A DNA stretch of 64,000 nt. Source: Xiphydria camelus (Eukaryota > Arthropoda > Insecta > Hymenoptera > Xiphydriidae). Below the pieces are notes generated by a model. That model did no database searches and was not told where the DNA came from. It saw nothing but the letters and a program-made list of their open reading frames with translations. Both the position numbers and the translations under genes were made by a program. The DNA lies in assembly GCA_963678675.1 (NCBI GenBank), contig OY783191.1, forward strand, positions 25,688,955 to 25,752,954, given 5' to 3'. Shown piece by piece: positions 24,301 to 34,557 of this stretch (positions are counted from its first letter, which is position 1; each line of letters begins with the position of its first letter).

Positions 24301-24954
24301 CTAGCTTGATGCAAGTAGTAACACAATTATTCTAAAGAATTTCAATGCGACTTTGCAGGAAGTAAGTTTTAAATTCCGGTCTAAATATGCACTAGTCAAT
24401 CCTAACCTCAAACTTACCAAATTGAACCGGCGATAGTAAAGTATATTCTTTTTCTTCGTTATCCGATTCATTTAAGGACACGTCACGCTGCTCATACTTT
24501 TCCTCATCATTTAATCTCATTTCCAGTGCTCTTTGCACTAGTAGTTTACCCCTTGATAACATTTTTATAAATAAAAATACCGGACACTAATAAAATGCGT
24601 GCAATATTATTGCCAAAATACGAAGACTAAGTAGCGCGAGCCAACGCAGGAACGTTGAATATGTGGATTAGTTCTATTCACGTCTATAATATTTTAGGGG
24701 CATACCGCTTAAAAACTCAGTTGCTAAAAGTGCTAAGCTGCTTATGTCTATTCACTACAATAAAATGTGGGTTACGTCTTTTAGCAAATGTTGTGTTATA
24801 AGGACATTAAAAAGTTTGTGGGTTAGAATACTTATAGAAATCAAACCTTATGCTTTTTAGTGTTTGTTAACAGTCTTAACTCAATTTTACACTTCTTGTG
24901 GGTTACGACTGTTCACCACCAAAGCGACGTAATAAGTACAGTTATTGACACGTT

Positions 24955-25690
24955 AAGTAAAAGAAATGGGAGTGGACCAACTCTACAGAATAAAACTGCA
25001 CGCTGGACCAACTCTACATGTGGCAAATCTACATACGGTGTGGAACGTGTCAACTTTACAGAATAAAAATGCAGTTTGGACCAACTTTACATACGGTCGA
25101 GCGTGTTAGCTTTACAGAATAAAAGTACAGGCTGAAAAACCCATTTAGGGCCACCCCTTCGTAATGAAGGTCAGTTTAAACGTAAGAAAGACTGATTCTA
25201 AGTGCGTGCATCTTAGGTCAGGTTAGAGCGGGGGTCCGGGGGGCGCAGTCCCCTGGGAAAATCGTCGCGATAGACGATGGGGTGCGATATGTCGAGTTGC
25301 TCCAGCTTACACTTTTATCCTGTAGAATTGACGCACTCCACCGTGTGTAGAGTTGGTCCAGCCTACATTTTTATTCTGTAGAGTTGACGCGCTCGACCGT
25401 ATGTAGGGTTAGTCCATGTAGAGTTGGTTCAGCCTGCATTATTATTATGTAGAGTTGACGCGCTCGACTGTGTGTATAGTTGGTCCAGCCTGCATTTTTA
25501 TTCTGTAGAGTTGACACGCTCGGTCGTATGTAGAGTTGGTCCAACCTGCAATTTTATTTTGTAGAGTCGACGCGCTGCACACCGTATGTAGAGTTGGTCC
25601 ATGTAGAGTTGGTCCACTCTGCATTTTTATTCTGTAGAGTTGACACGCTCCGCACCGTATGCAGAATTGCCACATATATCGTATGTCTAA
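24955..25690. repeat. ~65-bp minisatellite, TAGAGTTGGTCCA units, in both orientations
   Basis: Units read TGTAGAGTTGGTCCA, then CTGCATTTTTATTCTGTAGAG, then TTGACGCGCTCGACCGTA. About three copies lie inverted at 24965-25130 and about six direct at 25310-25680. More degenerate units resume at 26165-26275 beyond the foldback. A unique segment (25140-25290) separates the two orientations. Open frames in this region are products of the repeat. Confidence 0.85.
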
Positions 25691-26160
25691 CGGCAAACCG
25701 ATCGAGTGCCGAGACCTTGAAATTTAACTTCGACAGTATTTGGATGGTGCTCGAGTCATTTGGCTTCAGAAGAGCGCGCTGTGTAAGAGGGAAAAGTGTC
25801 AGATGTCTGATTTCCCGATGGCTGTCAACTCGGGAGATCGAAGCGTCTAATAATGGTGAGTAATTTTTAGAAGTGATAAGAAATGATCATTCGGGTTTCT
25901 TCGATGAAATTCCCCAAGTATTTAAAAACCCGAATGATTATTTCTTATCACTTCTAAAAATACTCACCATTATTCACAAATTCACGATTTCGAGGATAGA
26001 TGCTTCGATCTCTCGAATTGACAGATATCAGGAAATCAGATGTTTGACACTTTTTCCTCTTACGCAGCGCACTTTTCTGAAGCCAAATGACTCGAATACC
26101 GTCCAAACACTGCCGAAGTCAAATTTCAAGGTCTTGGTACGCGATCAGTTTACCGTTGGA
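25690..26160. mobile_element. foldback element flanked by the minisatellite
   Basis: The arm 25690-25905 is matched inverted by 25935-26160. Landmarks are AAACCCGAATGATTATTTCT against its inverse near 25880-25905, TACTCACCATTATT, and the CTCGAGTCATTTGGCTTCAG segment. Arms differ by several percent. A related fragment lies at 1632-1690 and a weaker one at 17050-17100. No coding capacity is visible. Confidence 0.75.
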
Positions 26161-26289
26161 TATAGGTACGGTAGAGTTGGTCCAGTCTGCTGTTTTATTC
26201 TATAGAGTTGCCACATGTAGAGTTGAACTCTATAGAGTTTGTTTATGTAGAGTTGATGCCCTCTCGAAGAAATTGTAGAGTTACTGGCA

Positions 26290-26746
26290 TTTCTTTATAT
26301 ACATATGTCTAATATTGTCGTCATTGAAGAGTGTCAATCACTATCGGGGTGCCAACAATGAGGATACTTATTTACCAAGCTGATCCAGAGGGAGCCAGAT
26401 CCCTTGGTTCTCCGATTTTTTATTCGATTGGTTCGACGCTATCAACTATGACATTTCTTTAAAATTTGGGCCAATCAGATGAGATTAAACTAGAGGAGGT
26501 GGCACCTCTATAAGCTTACTTGCAGTAAGTTTCCGTTATCTTACGCGTTCATTTAGTAGACTCTGAAAAGACTTAAAATTGTTAAACTTTAAGGTATAGG
26601 TACATGATTTCAAAGTCTCTTTTATATCAAAATTTGATATAATGCTTACTTCTTAATCTTGTTTCGACATTTTTTTACAGAGGTATATCTGTATACATAG
26701 ACGTTTATTTTATATACGAAGACATAATATGCCTCTGACATTTTAA
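26290..26746. other. no gene recognised
   Basis: Mixed AT-rich sequence between the minisatellite and the short Helitron at 26747. No motif is recognised. Confidence 0.5.
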
Positions 26747-27096
26747 TCCCTACTAATACCCGTATTATATTATAAATATCAACGTGAGTTTTTCTGTATG
26801 TTTGTTATGTCTTATCATCTAAACTACCGAACCAATTTTTCATAAAATTTGGCAGAAAAGTAATGTGAAACACAAAGAAAGACATAGGGTATGTGACATT
26901 ATTATAAATTTAACATGGTGAATGCTCTAAGATGGCGACATTCAATGAAACCCAGCAGCTGATATCAGCGAGACGCGGTTGGAAGGAAGGAGGGAGGGTT
27001 GTATATCTTTCAATGATATCCAACATTGATATCCGTGAATTAAATAGAAAAATATAATAGTTGAAATTCCACGCGGATGAAGCGGGTAACGGCTAG
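26747..27096 (+). mobile_element. short non-autonomous Helitron, 350 bp
   Basis: It begins TCCCTACTAATACCCGTATT after an A and ends GGCTAG before a T, fitting the Helitron A|T site. The interior follows a pattern common in insect non-autonomous Helitrons: a TTTGTTATGT stretch, CTAAACTACCGAACCAAT, and near the end CCACGCGGATGAAGCGGGTA. There is no coding capacity; the open frame on the opposite strand is spurious. Confidence 0.7.
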
Positions 27097-27224
27097 TTAT
27101 GCTACAAGTTTCTTGATAAGAAAAAGAGAGAAGGAGAACGCCTAAGGGCCTTTTTGTCGTACATTTTTTGTTTCTCATAGACTTTTCCAGTTGGAATATC
27201 TGATAGAGGCTCTTATACAGAGAT

Positions 27225-27870
27225 GTCAAAAACGTGTATAGAACGATACTTGTTACTAGTTACAAATGTAATTAAATATCTCAATTTACCTGTTACTTCG
27301 TTATACAAGTAGCGAGGTAACAGTAGAGACTTGATCCAATAGTATCGAAGAACGAAGATGTTTAGTTACTCGTTACATTTGTATGGAGCAGCAGAATAAA
27401 ATCGTTACTCGATACGTTTGTATCGAATAACGAAATTTGTTCCGCTACTCGGAAAAACTATGGAGCTTATTTAGTTTCTCGTTACATTTATATCGAATAA
27501 CGAAATTAAATTCGCTTCTCGATACAAATTCGTGACCCGATACAAATGTAATAAGTAACGAAATAAAATGAGTTACTCGATACAAATATAACGAGCAACG
27601 AAATGATATTCGTTCCATGAGACAAATTTAAGCAGTTACGGCATTTTTCCTGTTACATGTTATAAAAGTAATCGCAATAATTTGTTTTCGTTGCAAGTTG
27701 TAAATGTACTAAGAAACCGAACAAATGTTCTTGTTACGGTAAAAAAACCACTAATCGCCAGAAAATTAAACTTGTAGCGACCAAAATGAGTTATTTTTCT
27801 GTAACAAGTAACGTTTAATAAATGAAAATATCGAAGTGGGAAACTCATTAGAGATACAAATTCTACGTTT
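27225..27870. repeat. degenerate tandem repeat of TTACTCGATACAAATGTAACGA
   Basis: For about 640 bp the sequence cycles through GTTACTCG(A/T)TACA and AATGTAACGA(G/A)TAACGA motifs with a period near 40 bp and heavy divergence. Motifs in the two orientations alternate, so each unit is itself weakly palindromic. No gene is present and the family is unknown. Confidence 0.65.
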
Positions 27871-28850
27871 CACATGTTAAATCTAACACAACTCATATCA
27901 GTTACCGAAAAAATTGATTCAATGTCGTCTTCAGGCTTACCGCATTGAACCTGGTTCAACTTAGCAATAAATTTCATGTTCCTTTATACTACCACAGCTG
28001 AAATTTGATTACACGAACCATTATTATTCGTACTAGATATAAATAAAAGTCGGCTGGCTGAATTGCGGGGGAAAAGTCGTCAGCTGAAATTATAAATGAG
28101 CAGCCTCTTTAGCCGGCGCGCTGCATGTTTATTGTCCCAGCTGACACATTTCCCCCGGAAATATGTCCAGCTGACTACGATTTTTTATAATTACATAATG
28201 TAAATAAACCATAAACAAAAATTCAACTTTGGTGATATCACTTTATTTCTCTAGTTTTTTTACGCGTTTGAGGCTCTACTGTACTCACCTCCATCGCCGG
28301 TACGGCAGCTGACAAGCATTTCGCTCACATACAGTATGGAATCTATCATGTGAATGAAAACCAGCCTTGGTGAAATGACCACCGTAAAAGTGTCGCTGCC
28401 TTCCTGACTATCATGTTTAATCACCAAATGTATATCACCTTTTATATCACAATATTTTTAAGTTAAGAAATCGGAAGTGGTGGGATAATATCAAGGGTAG
28501 TTACATAAACACAAACTCTTAATCGACTACTCTTATAACTACTGGACCGTTGCCGCACTTTTGCGTCACCCTGTATATATATATACATGTCCATATACAT
28601 ATGTATAATACGGCATACATATAAACAATTGTTTTTGAACGTCATTGAGTGTTAATACACGTCTGGCTGGGCCATTATAGGTTGCCAAAACTCATATTCA
28701 AGAATTATTTTGATAGGGCACTCTTTCACTTCATCGGCAGATATCTCGAAATCCTGTCGGTAGAATTTTTTATGCCAAGGATTTTTGTAATCAGGATGAC
28801 CTAACATACAAGTCTATATAGTTTTTAGATTCCGTGAATAAAACCCATTT
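27871..28850. other. no gene; one MITE-like inverted pair
   Basis: Positions ~28052-28190 have imperfect inverted ends (AGTCGGCTGGCTGAATTGCG against the inverse of CCAGCTGACTACGA) and may be a MITE. Near 28545-28575 is TTGCCGCACTTTTGCGTCACC, resembling an insect repeat terminus. A TA-rich microsatellite follows. No gene is recognised. Confidence 0.35.
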
Positions 28851-28859
28851 TACCTTAAA

Positions 28860-29725
28860 ATAGTGCGGGGTCCTTTTGTGAAATCGTGAGTAAGCATAAC
28901 AACACTTTAAAAAAAGATGGGTTTGCTGAAATTTCAAAAAATCCTATGAGTTTGGAATGTTAGCTCGAAATGTGGTTTTTCTGGATTTTTACAATGTTCA
29001 GGGGGTTGTGAGACACGCCTTCAAATCATAGAAAGTGGCATACGTTTATCAAAATTGTTTATTCAAATTAAAAAAAAGAAAGCTAATGTTGTGGCTTACA
29101 ATGTATTCAAGTTTAAAAAGGTTAGATTTTTACATATAACTAATAAATAAGTTTTAAGTGTGACTCGCTACAAAATAAAGAAACAATCATTTAAGGAAGG
29201 CTAAATTAATTAAAAACCATTAAAATTGCACAAAACGTGCAGTGTTCACAACAAATTCAAAATACGCCCATAAAATACGGTTTTTAGTCAATCGCTTTTA
29301 GAAATAGCGCGTCTCACAACCTCCCGAAAATGTTGTCTCACGACCCCCCAAGTTCAATATTTTTAAAATAGCTATCGCTTCATGGATACATAAAATCCAA
29401 ATGTTTATCCAAAATTCTTTTTGCGTGTTTTGAGTCTACTCACCAAGGAATGATTTATATCTATACACTTTTGTGAACAGCTTGAAAACATGAGTGAAAA
29501 TACTGCAAACACAAATGGTCGAAAAAACTTTAAAACACAAAATTGAAGTTGCAATCTGTAGAGATATTAAGAATCTGCGTCAACACGACGAGTGTCAAAT
29601 GAAAATGGAGATACAGGACGAGAATGAAGTTTGACAGTCATTGGTACATGTCGCACTTTTCATTTCAGTGCTGTGAGCTTGTCTCACGACCCCCCGTGTC
29701 TCATAACTCCCCGATCTCCCCTACA
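28860..29725. mobile_element. decayed TIR element with GTCTCACGACCCCCC subterminal repeats
   Basis: The motif GTCTCACGACCCCCC or close variants occurs at about 28993 (inverted), 29309, 29335 and 29689. The right end (CCCCGATCTCCCCTA, ~29710-29725) is the inverse of TAGGGGAGA(A/T)CGGGG, the terminus of the pogo-like MITE at 54291. I did not find a matching left end, so the element is probably truncated. No transposase is readable. Confidence 0.4.
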
Positions 29726-29824
29726 TATGTATAAGTTTTGCAATAATATTAGTATGATAGCATTTTCGACTAGGGAAAAAAGCATAACACCAGTGTACAT
29801 TGGTGCAATACTTTCGTAGCGTAT

Positions 29825-30000
29825 TCACCTTAGAAGACGGATTGTACACTCTTACTATACATGTTTATAATTAAACGCTATGTATACTAATGAATTTTAG
29901 TGTTTCCATTTCGATGGCCTCAAGTCAGAGGGGCGTATGAGTATACGCGTATAATGGCGTCTACGCCTCTCTGACTTGAGGCCATCGATTTGTGTAACAA
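29825..30000. mobile_element. 176-bp insertion with perfect 8-bp duplication and hairpin
   Basis: TAGCGTAT flanks both sides (29817-29824 and 30001-30008). The other arm of the host element has no such insertion. Inside, the inverted arms TCGATGGCCTCAAGTCAGAG (29911-29930 and 29969-29988) surround a ~38-bp loop containing TATACGCGTATA. The outer ends have no obvious TIR. The 8-bp duplication suggests a hAT-type MITE, but the lack of terminal inverted repeats weakens that. Confidence 0.6.
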
Positions 30001-30876
30001 TAGCGTATATGGGTCATTCTTTTACAAACCGTACACCACTTTGAACTTGACATTTTAGAATTGTCTGAAAATTCGTTTACAACTTATTTATATGAAATTA
30101 AGTGACACGTATTTCAGGATTTTGACAAAAAAAATTTTGTTTAGAAAATATCCGCATATGAATTTTTGATGTCTCGCTGGATTTTCTCCAAACCTCTTAT
30201 ACTTGAAATTCATTATCTCCAGTTGTACTAATCGGATCAATGTCGATCTTTTTTTATTTTACACTTTGTTGCGTTGGCTTTAAAACTGTATGTTTACAAA
30301 ATGTCTGATTGTTGGTGAATAAAAATAAATAACAATTTAATTGTTTAAACCGTTTTTACATGGTCGCCCCTACAATAAATTGATTCGGAAAAAGGCCATT
30401 TTGTTTGCCATTTTCTTATCTGAAAAACCCATTTTTCGAAAAAGTGGGGTCTTCATTAGGTCGGAAGATATAAAATATTTTCGAGCGCAGGTCATGCAGC
30501 GAGCTCCGCGTCCATTACAGATCTTACGCAGTCTGTCCATGCTTGCACCTATTTTTCGCTTGTAAATGTTAACTATCTTGCATTACAGTTTGAAAATGTG
30601 TGTTGATTATATTCACGAATAACAGTCAATGCACATAATCCAAAGAAGGACAAATAAAAAGTAAAAGTTAACTTATAAAAAAACTTTCAAACTGAAGCAG
30701 TTTATATTTCGGAACATAAGGAAAACTTATCTAATATAAAAAAGGTAGAAAAATTCAAGTAATGAAATAAATTAAAAGTCTATGACGAATTGTTAAGTAC
30801 ATTTATTCATAAACTTACAATCCATTATTAGATGTAATGTAATTTCTATCGACGTATATTTTCTTTGGTATATATT

Positions 30877-31709
30877 TTACTCCATGACTTTAACTTCTAT
30901 TGAGTCATTTTCTTCTTGCAATGAAAAGTGCTTGGCTTGCACTTTCTTTTTCGCGATTGGTATGACGCAATGAAATGTCAACGTCCCTTTTACAGTTATA
31001 GCCTTTTTAAATCTTGTCTCTAATTTTTTTTCTTCCTCTTCATATTCTTTATTTGTTACAAATTGTGATGAAATATTAGGAAGAGACTCATTCGCCCATT
31101 CAAATAATTGTTTTGGCGTTTGGATTGGATTGGAAGTTCTTTGAAGGCTAGCTCTTGCAGCCAACCTTTTTGAAGTCTCGCCCAACTTATCGCACGAACC
31201 CTTGCCATGGGACGTTGGAAAAAAGTGCCATTCTGCAGTTAGACCAAAATCTGTTTCATGATGCGTGAGATTAACGAAATTTTTTCTGTTCTTATACTGC
31301 GCACCTGACCCATCAGAAAAATATGTGATTTTTGAAATTTGGCTTCTTTTTTAATGAAATCCACTAAATGTTTTTGAAACACATGAACTGCTATAGTATC
31401 GTGGTGCAAACATTCTGATATGATCACAAAACTTTTTAATTGGATCTCGCCGTCATCGTGTCTGCAGTAAATTGGAAATGGGTGCACTGTAGCCTGATCA
31501 TTATTCCAGTGAAAGCCTTGTGCAGCATTTTGAACAACAAAAGCATAATTTTCAGAGAAATCACAGATTACAATGCACTCATTCTCCAACAGTTCCTTTT
31601 TTTTATTTTTCATACACTGATTTTGTTTTTTCACAAGAAATGAATGAAGAAGTAATTTTTCCAAACCGGTCTTTAATTTTTGTAAGAATTCATCAACTAC
31701 GGATATCAT
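30877..31709 (-). pseudogene. transposase remnant, frameshifted
   Basis: Two frames join after a one-base shift near 31330. The upstream part reads VICDFSENYAFVVQNAAQGF, then HPFPIYCRHDD and a SECLHHDTIAVHVFQKHL segment. The downstream part starts YFSDGSGAQYKNRKNFVNL, then DFGLTAEWHFFPTSHGKG and KRLAARASLQR. This arrangement, an acidic residue in CDFSEN, another in FSDG and a conserved TSHGKG, belongs to a transposase-like protein common in insect genomes. I do not know its formal name. It lies inside the long-TIR element at 29760-32663. The N-terminus is missing, so the gene is dead. Confidence 0.7.
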
Positions 31710-32663
31710 AACTTGCAGGGTAGTTATGCAACTATTGCACTCACCACATTACTACTAATTGATGGTCGAGTCGAACCACCGTACTATTATACCTAATGAC
31801 GAGCTTGATGCTAAATTAGAAGGATTTAGATCGAGATGATAATGAGCGTGCAGAATTATCGAAATGAATGTTTCCGAGAAAGATACGGGACTGCAATCGC
31901 GTTAGCAACATATCATACGCTTGTTAAAACATTCGCGATATTTATTGACTTTAGAGAGAAACACTATGGTATTAATTATTACATACGTATGCTACGTTTT
32001 CGAACAACGGAATGTGTATTCTCGATTGCAAATACAGCTCGCGACAAGCTCTACACATTTCTACTTGTTGCACGCGGCACGCTTCGACTCGTCGCGCGCT
32101 GCATGACCTGCGCTCGAAAATATTTCATATCTTCTGACCTAGTAAAGACCCCACTTTTTCGAAAAATGGGTTTTTCAGATGAGAGAATGGCAAACAAAAT
32201 GGGCTTTTTTCCGAATCAATTTATTGTAGGGGCCACCATGTAAAAACGGTTTAAACAATTACATTGTTATTTATTTTTATTTACCAACAATCAGACATTT
32301 TGTAAACATACAGTTTTAAAGCCAACGCAACAAAGTGTAAAATAAAAAAAGATCGACATTGATCCGATTAGTACAACTGGAGATAATGAATTTCAAGTAT
32401 AAGAGGTTTGGAGAAAATCTAGCGAAGCATCGAAAATTCAAATGCGGATATTTTCCAAAAAAAATTTTTTTCACCAAAATCCCGAAATACGTGTCGTCTA
32501 AAATGGTGAAAAGATGGAGGAGAAAAAATTTCATCGCATTTTAAAAAGTCAAGTTCATTTTCTGCTGAAATCCGTACGATTTGTAAAAGAATGACCCATT
32601 TGCTAAGAAAGTGTATTACACTGGTATTAACAAGTGCATACCATTTTTCCTAGTCAAAAACGC

Positions 32664-33598
32664 TATAAGACTCTTTTATGAATCAAAACGTAATAGGTAT
32701 ATAAACAATATTTTCACAGCATTTGACACCACCGTCAGAACCAATTAAACATCGCACTCATATCTACACTTCCTAAAGATATTACACATTGTAACTGCTA
32801 TAGCACATGACCTCGTGAATACCTCATATATATATACATATAAGCGTGATTCAAGCGGATGACCGTGCAAACTCATTATTCTTGCCTCGCTACTAGTTTG
32901 TCTGTCGTAGCTATAGTTACGCAGAAACTAGACTTTTACAATTACAAAATTAAGGTGGGCTATCTTATTATTTTCTCTCTTCCGTCATACTTCTTCCTCG
33001 TCGCACTTCACAATGCCGGATAAGACGACATATTACAGAAAGAAAGGGACGGACAGGCGGGAGAGTAGACGAACCTAAGTACAGGAAGTCGTCCAATTAC
33101 CTCCGCACGATACTCAAGACGCTTCACGCTATCCACGTTATTGCGCAACCGCGAAGGGCGCAGTTCCCTATCGACGATGAAATCCTGGTAGATGTTTCGA
33201 ATGCCTTTCTTGAGGCAACTGTCGTTTGGATTTTTAGTTTCTTTCATTGCGATAGATGTCATCTGTTGGAATAAAATTTATTTAACCAGGCCATTTCGAA
33301 CTTATATAAATAGATCTGTACGAACGAAGGCTTTGGAATTTTTCTTTCGATTCTCTTTCTTGTATTTTATAGATTGCAAGTAGTGCCTCTAAATAGTAAA
33401 GCTCAATGACTAATCAATTTGAAATATTGGAATTCTATTCATGATACATAATAATCTCTGCCGTGCTAAGCACAAAGAGAGTTGCTGACATTTTAAACTG
33501 AGTGCAAAAATATGCTTTACAATGGTCAAAATACCAAAAGAAATGTCGGAACATACCAGTTCTTATTTAGAATTTTATAAAAATTTTCTTTTCTGTTA
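32664..33598. other. mostly unassigned; includes one candidate host exon
   Basis: This segment has normal AT-rich composition and no repeat shared with the rest of the window that I noticed. It may be original host sequence. The candidate exon at 33112-33263 is listed separately. Confidence 0.4.
33112..33263 (-). CDS. possible internal exon of an unidentified host gene
   Basis: On the minus strand a pyrimidine-rich TTTTATTCCAACAG at 33264-33277 precedes about 50 open codons that end at GAG|GTAATT near 33112. The encoded stretch (TKNPNDSCLKKGIRNIYQDF, then VDRELRPSRLRNNVDSVKRL) has ordinary protein composition. I do not recognise the protein. No partner exon was found nearby, so this could be a chance open frame. 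Confidence 0.3.
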
Positions 33599-33834
33599 CA
33601 GTCGGACCTTCCTAATTTTGACGCGCCTGGGTAGAATTTTTCAAAATTAGAGAATTTTGGGACCGAAATTACTTCTCCCACTCTACTGTTGTAGTAAGAG
33701 AAGAGGAAGACACGCGCGTCTGTTCGCTCTCTTCGGTGTGCAATAGTAGATAAGCTAGGCGGGTTCGACGCCATCCATCCGGACGGGTTGCCTACTTTCA
33801 GGGGCAAAATGGCGGGAAATTTGAATTTAGCGGA

Positions 33835-34505
33835 AGTGCGCATGCGCCGTGGCGGGACATTTGAATTCGCGCATCACGTGACCCAGCGGAGCGCTGTGAT
33901 TGGTCGAACCCCCACTCCTCGACCCAATGGAGCTCTGTCATTGGTTGAACCCCCACTCCTCTACCCCCACCAGATGGCGCCACCGTAGGCGGCGGCCATT
34001 TTGAAGTGCGCATGCGCCGTGGCGAGAAATTTGAATGATACACTCCTCGACTCCCACCATCAACGCCAGGTGGCACCACTGTCGGTGGTAGTCAACGCCA
34101 GGTATCTTGCTACTGCGCGTCCGATGACGTCATCATTTCTCGTGCAGGTTCAGACTTGCTCCGCGCTACTGCGCAGTTTCGACCTCGTCCGATGACGTCA
34201 TACCTTATCGCATCGCTACTGCGCAGTTGACCGACCTTGGAATGCATGGAGGTTCGGACTTGCTCCGCGCTACTGCGCAGTTTCGACCGCGTCGCATTCC
34301 TGAGCGATGACGTCATAGCATCGCTACTGCGCAGTTGACCGACCTTAGCATGCGTGCAGGTTCAGACTTGTTCCGCGCTACTGTACAGTTTTGGCCGATC
34401 CGCGCGCGTCACATTCCTGAGTGATGACGTCATAGCTTCTCGACAGGCATGAACCAGTTTACCTACCCCACCTCACCCCCACCACAACGTCTTTGCTTAA
34501 ATACC
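33835..34505 (+). promoter_or_regulatory. motif-dense upstream region of the PolB gene
   Basis: The 700 bp before the PolB start holds GCGCATGCGC twice (33838 and near 34009; NRF1-like), GGCGGCCATTTTG (YY1-like) near 33991, and GATGACGTCAT four times (near 34124, 34191, 34307, 34421; CRE-type palindrome). GCTACTGCGCA(G) and close variants occur six times between 34106 and 34385, and one CTCF-like site is present. The CRE and CTACTGCGCAG motifs alternate in imperfect ~55- and ~110-bp repeats. A TATA-like TTAAATACC lies at about 34497, ~60 bp before the start codon. Everything is duplicated inverted at 38530-39415. Function is inferred from motifs only. Confidence 0.5.
33967..33980 (+). promoter_or_regulatory. 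CTCF-like consensus site
   Basis: CCACCAGATGGCGC matches the CTCF core consensus at every position I can recall. The inverse occurs in the other arm at 39089-39102 and again at 39241-39254 within the extra unit. A further exact match is at 48095-48108, outside the element. Confidence 0.4.
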
Positions 34506-34557
34506 GCGCGTCACCGCGATCACGTCATTAGTCACATCGTGCTCACGAAACGACAAC

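Larger units (their letters stand above)
12258..24562 (-). pseudogene. DDE-type transposase, multi-exon, disrupted (Sola2-like?)
   Basis: Exons on the minus strand are 24562-24418, 16565-16494, 16437-15236 and, beyond an insertion, 12982-12258. Exon 1 begins MLSRGKLLVQRALEM and ends at GTAAGTTT; exon 2 has a good acceptor and donor; the phases join in frame. Recognisable parts are a basic KRKPSKWMRNVQ segment, RPKKDQCDYCAEF, FTVDIEK, YADTASGQNRN, GHSEMECDSVHSAIE and a WYTVAR tail. This is a family seen widely in insect genomes and read here as an RNase H-fold transposase, with candidate acidic residues in VDIEK and YADT. Lesions are a frameshift near 16145, a stop at 16119-16121, the 2.25-kb insertion at 12984-15235, a frameshift near 12715 and a stop in the last 50 codons. 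The intron 16566-24417 holds most of the nested elements. Confidence 0.75.
11862..24929 (-). mobile_element. 13-kb DNA transposon with TAAT duplication, heavily nested
   Basis: The left end starts CGTCGCTTTGGTGGTGAACA at 11862. The right end is the exact inverse for 22 bp, ending at 24929, with further imperfect matching inside. Both ends are flanked by TAAT (11858-11861 and 24930-24933). Subterminal GTGGGTTA motifs recur three times near 24767, 24824 and 24898. The element holds one broken transposase gene on the minus strand; the rest of its length is later insertions at 12984-15235 and 16664-24300. A 4-bp duplication plus this transposase type suggests a Sola2-like family, but I cannot confirm that without a search. 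Confidence 0.8.
29760..32663 (-). mobile_element. DNA transposon with long TIRs (>500 bp), decayed
   Basis: The left arm, 29760 to about 30520, is matched inverted by about 32105-32663. Landmarks are GACTAGG(G)AAAAA, ATGGGTCATTCTTTTACAAA, AAGATCGACATTGATC and ATAAATTGATTCGGAAAAA. The outermost bases are flanked by TA on both sides. A 176-bp insertion interrupts the left arm (29825-30000). The centre holds a transposase remnant on the minus strand (30877-31709). The family is not identified. Confidence 0.65.

Noticed and set aside
25445..25696. Repetitive open frame (QLYRIKMQSGPTLH type)
   Set aside because: It is the translation of the ~65-bp minisatellite.
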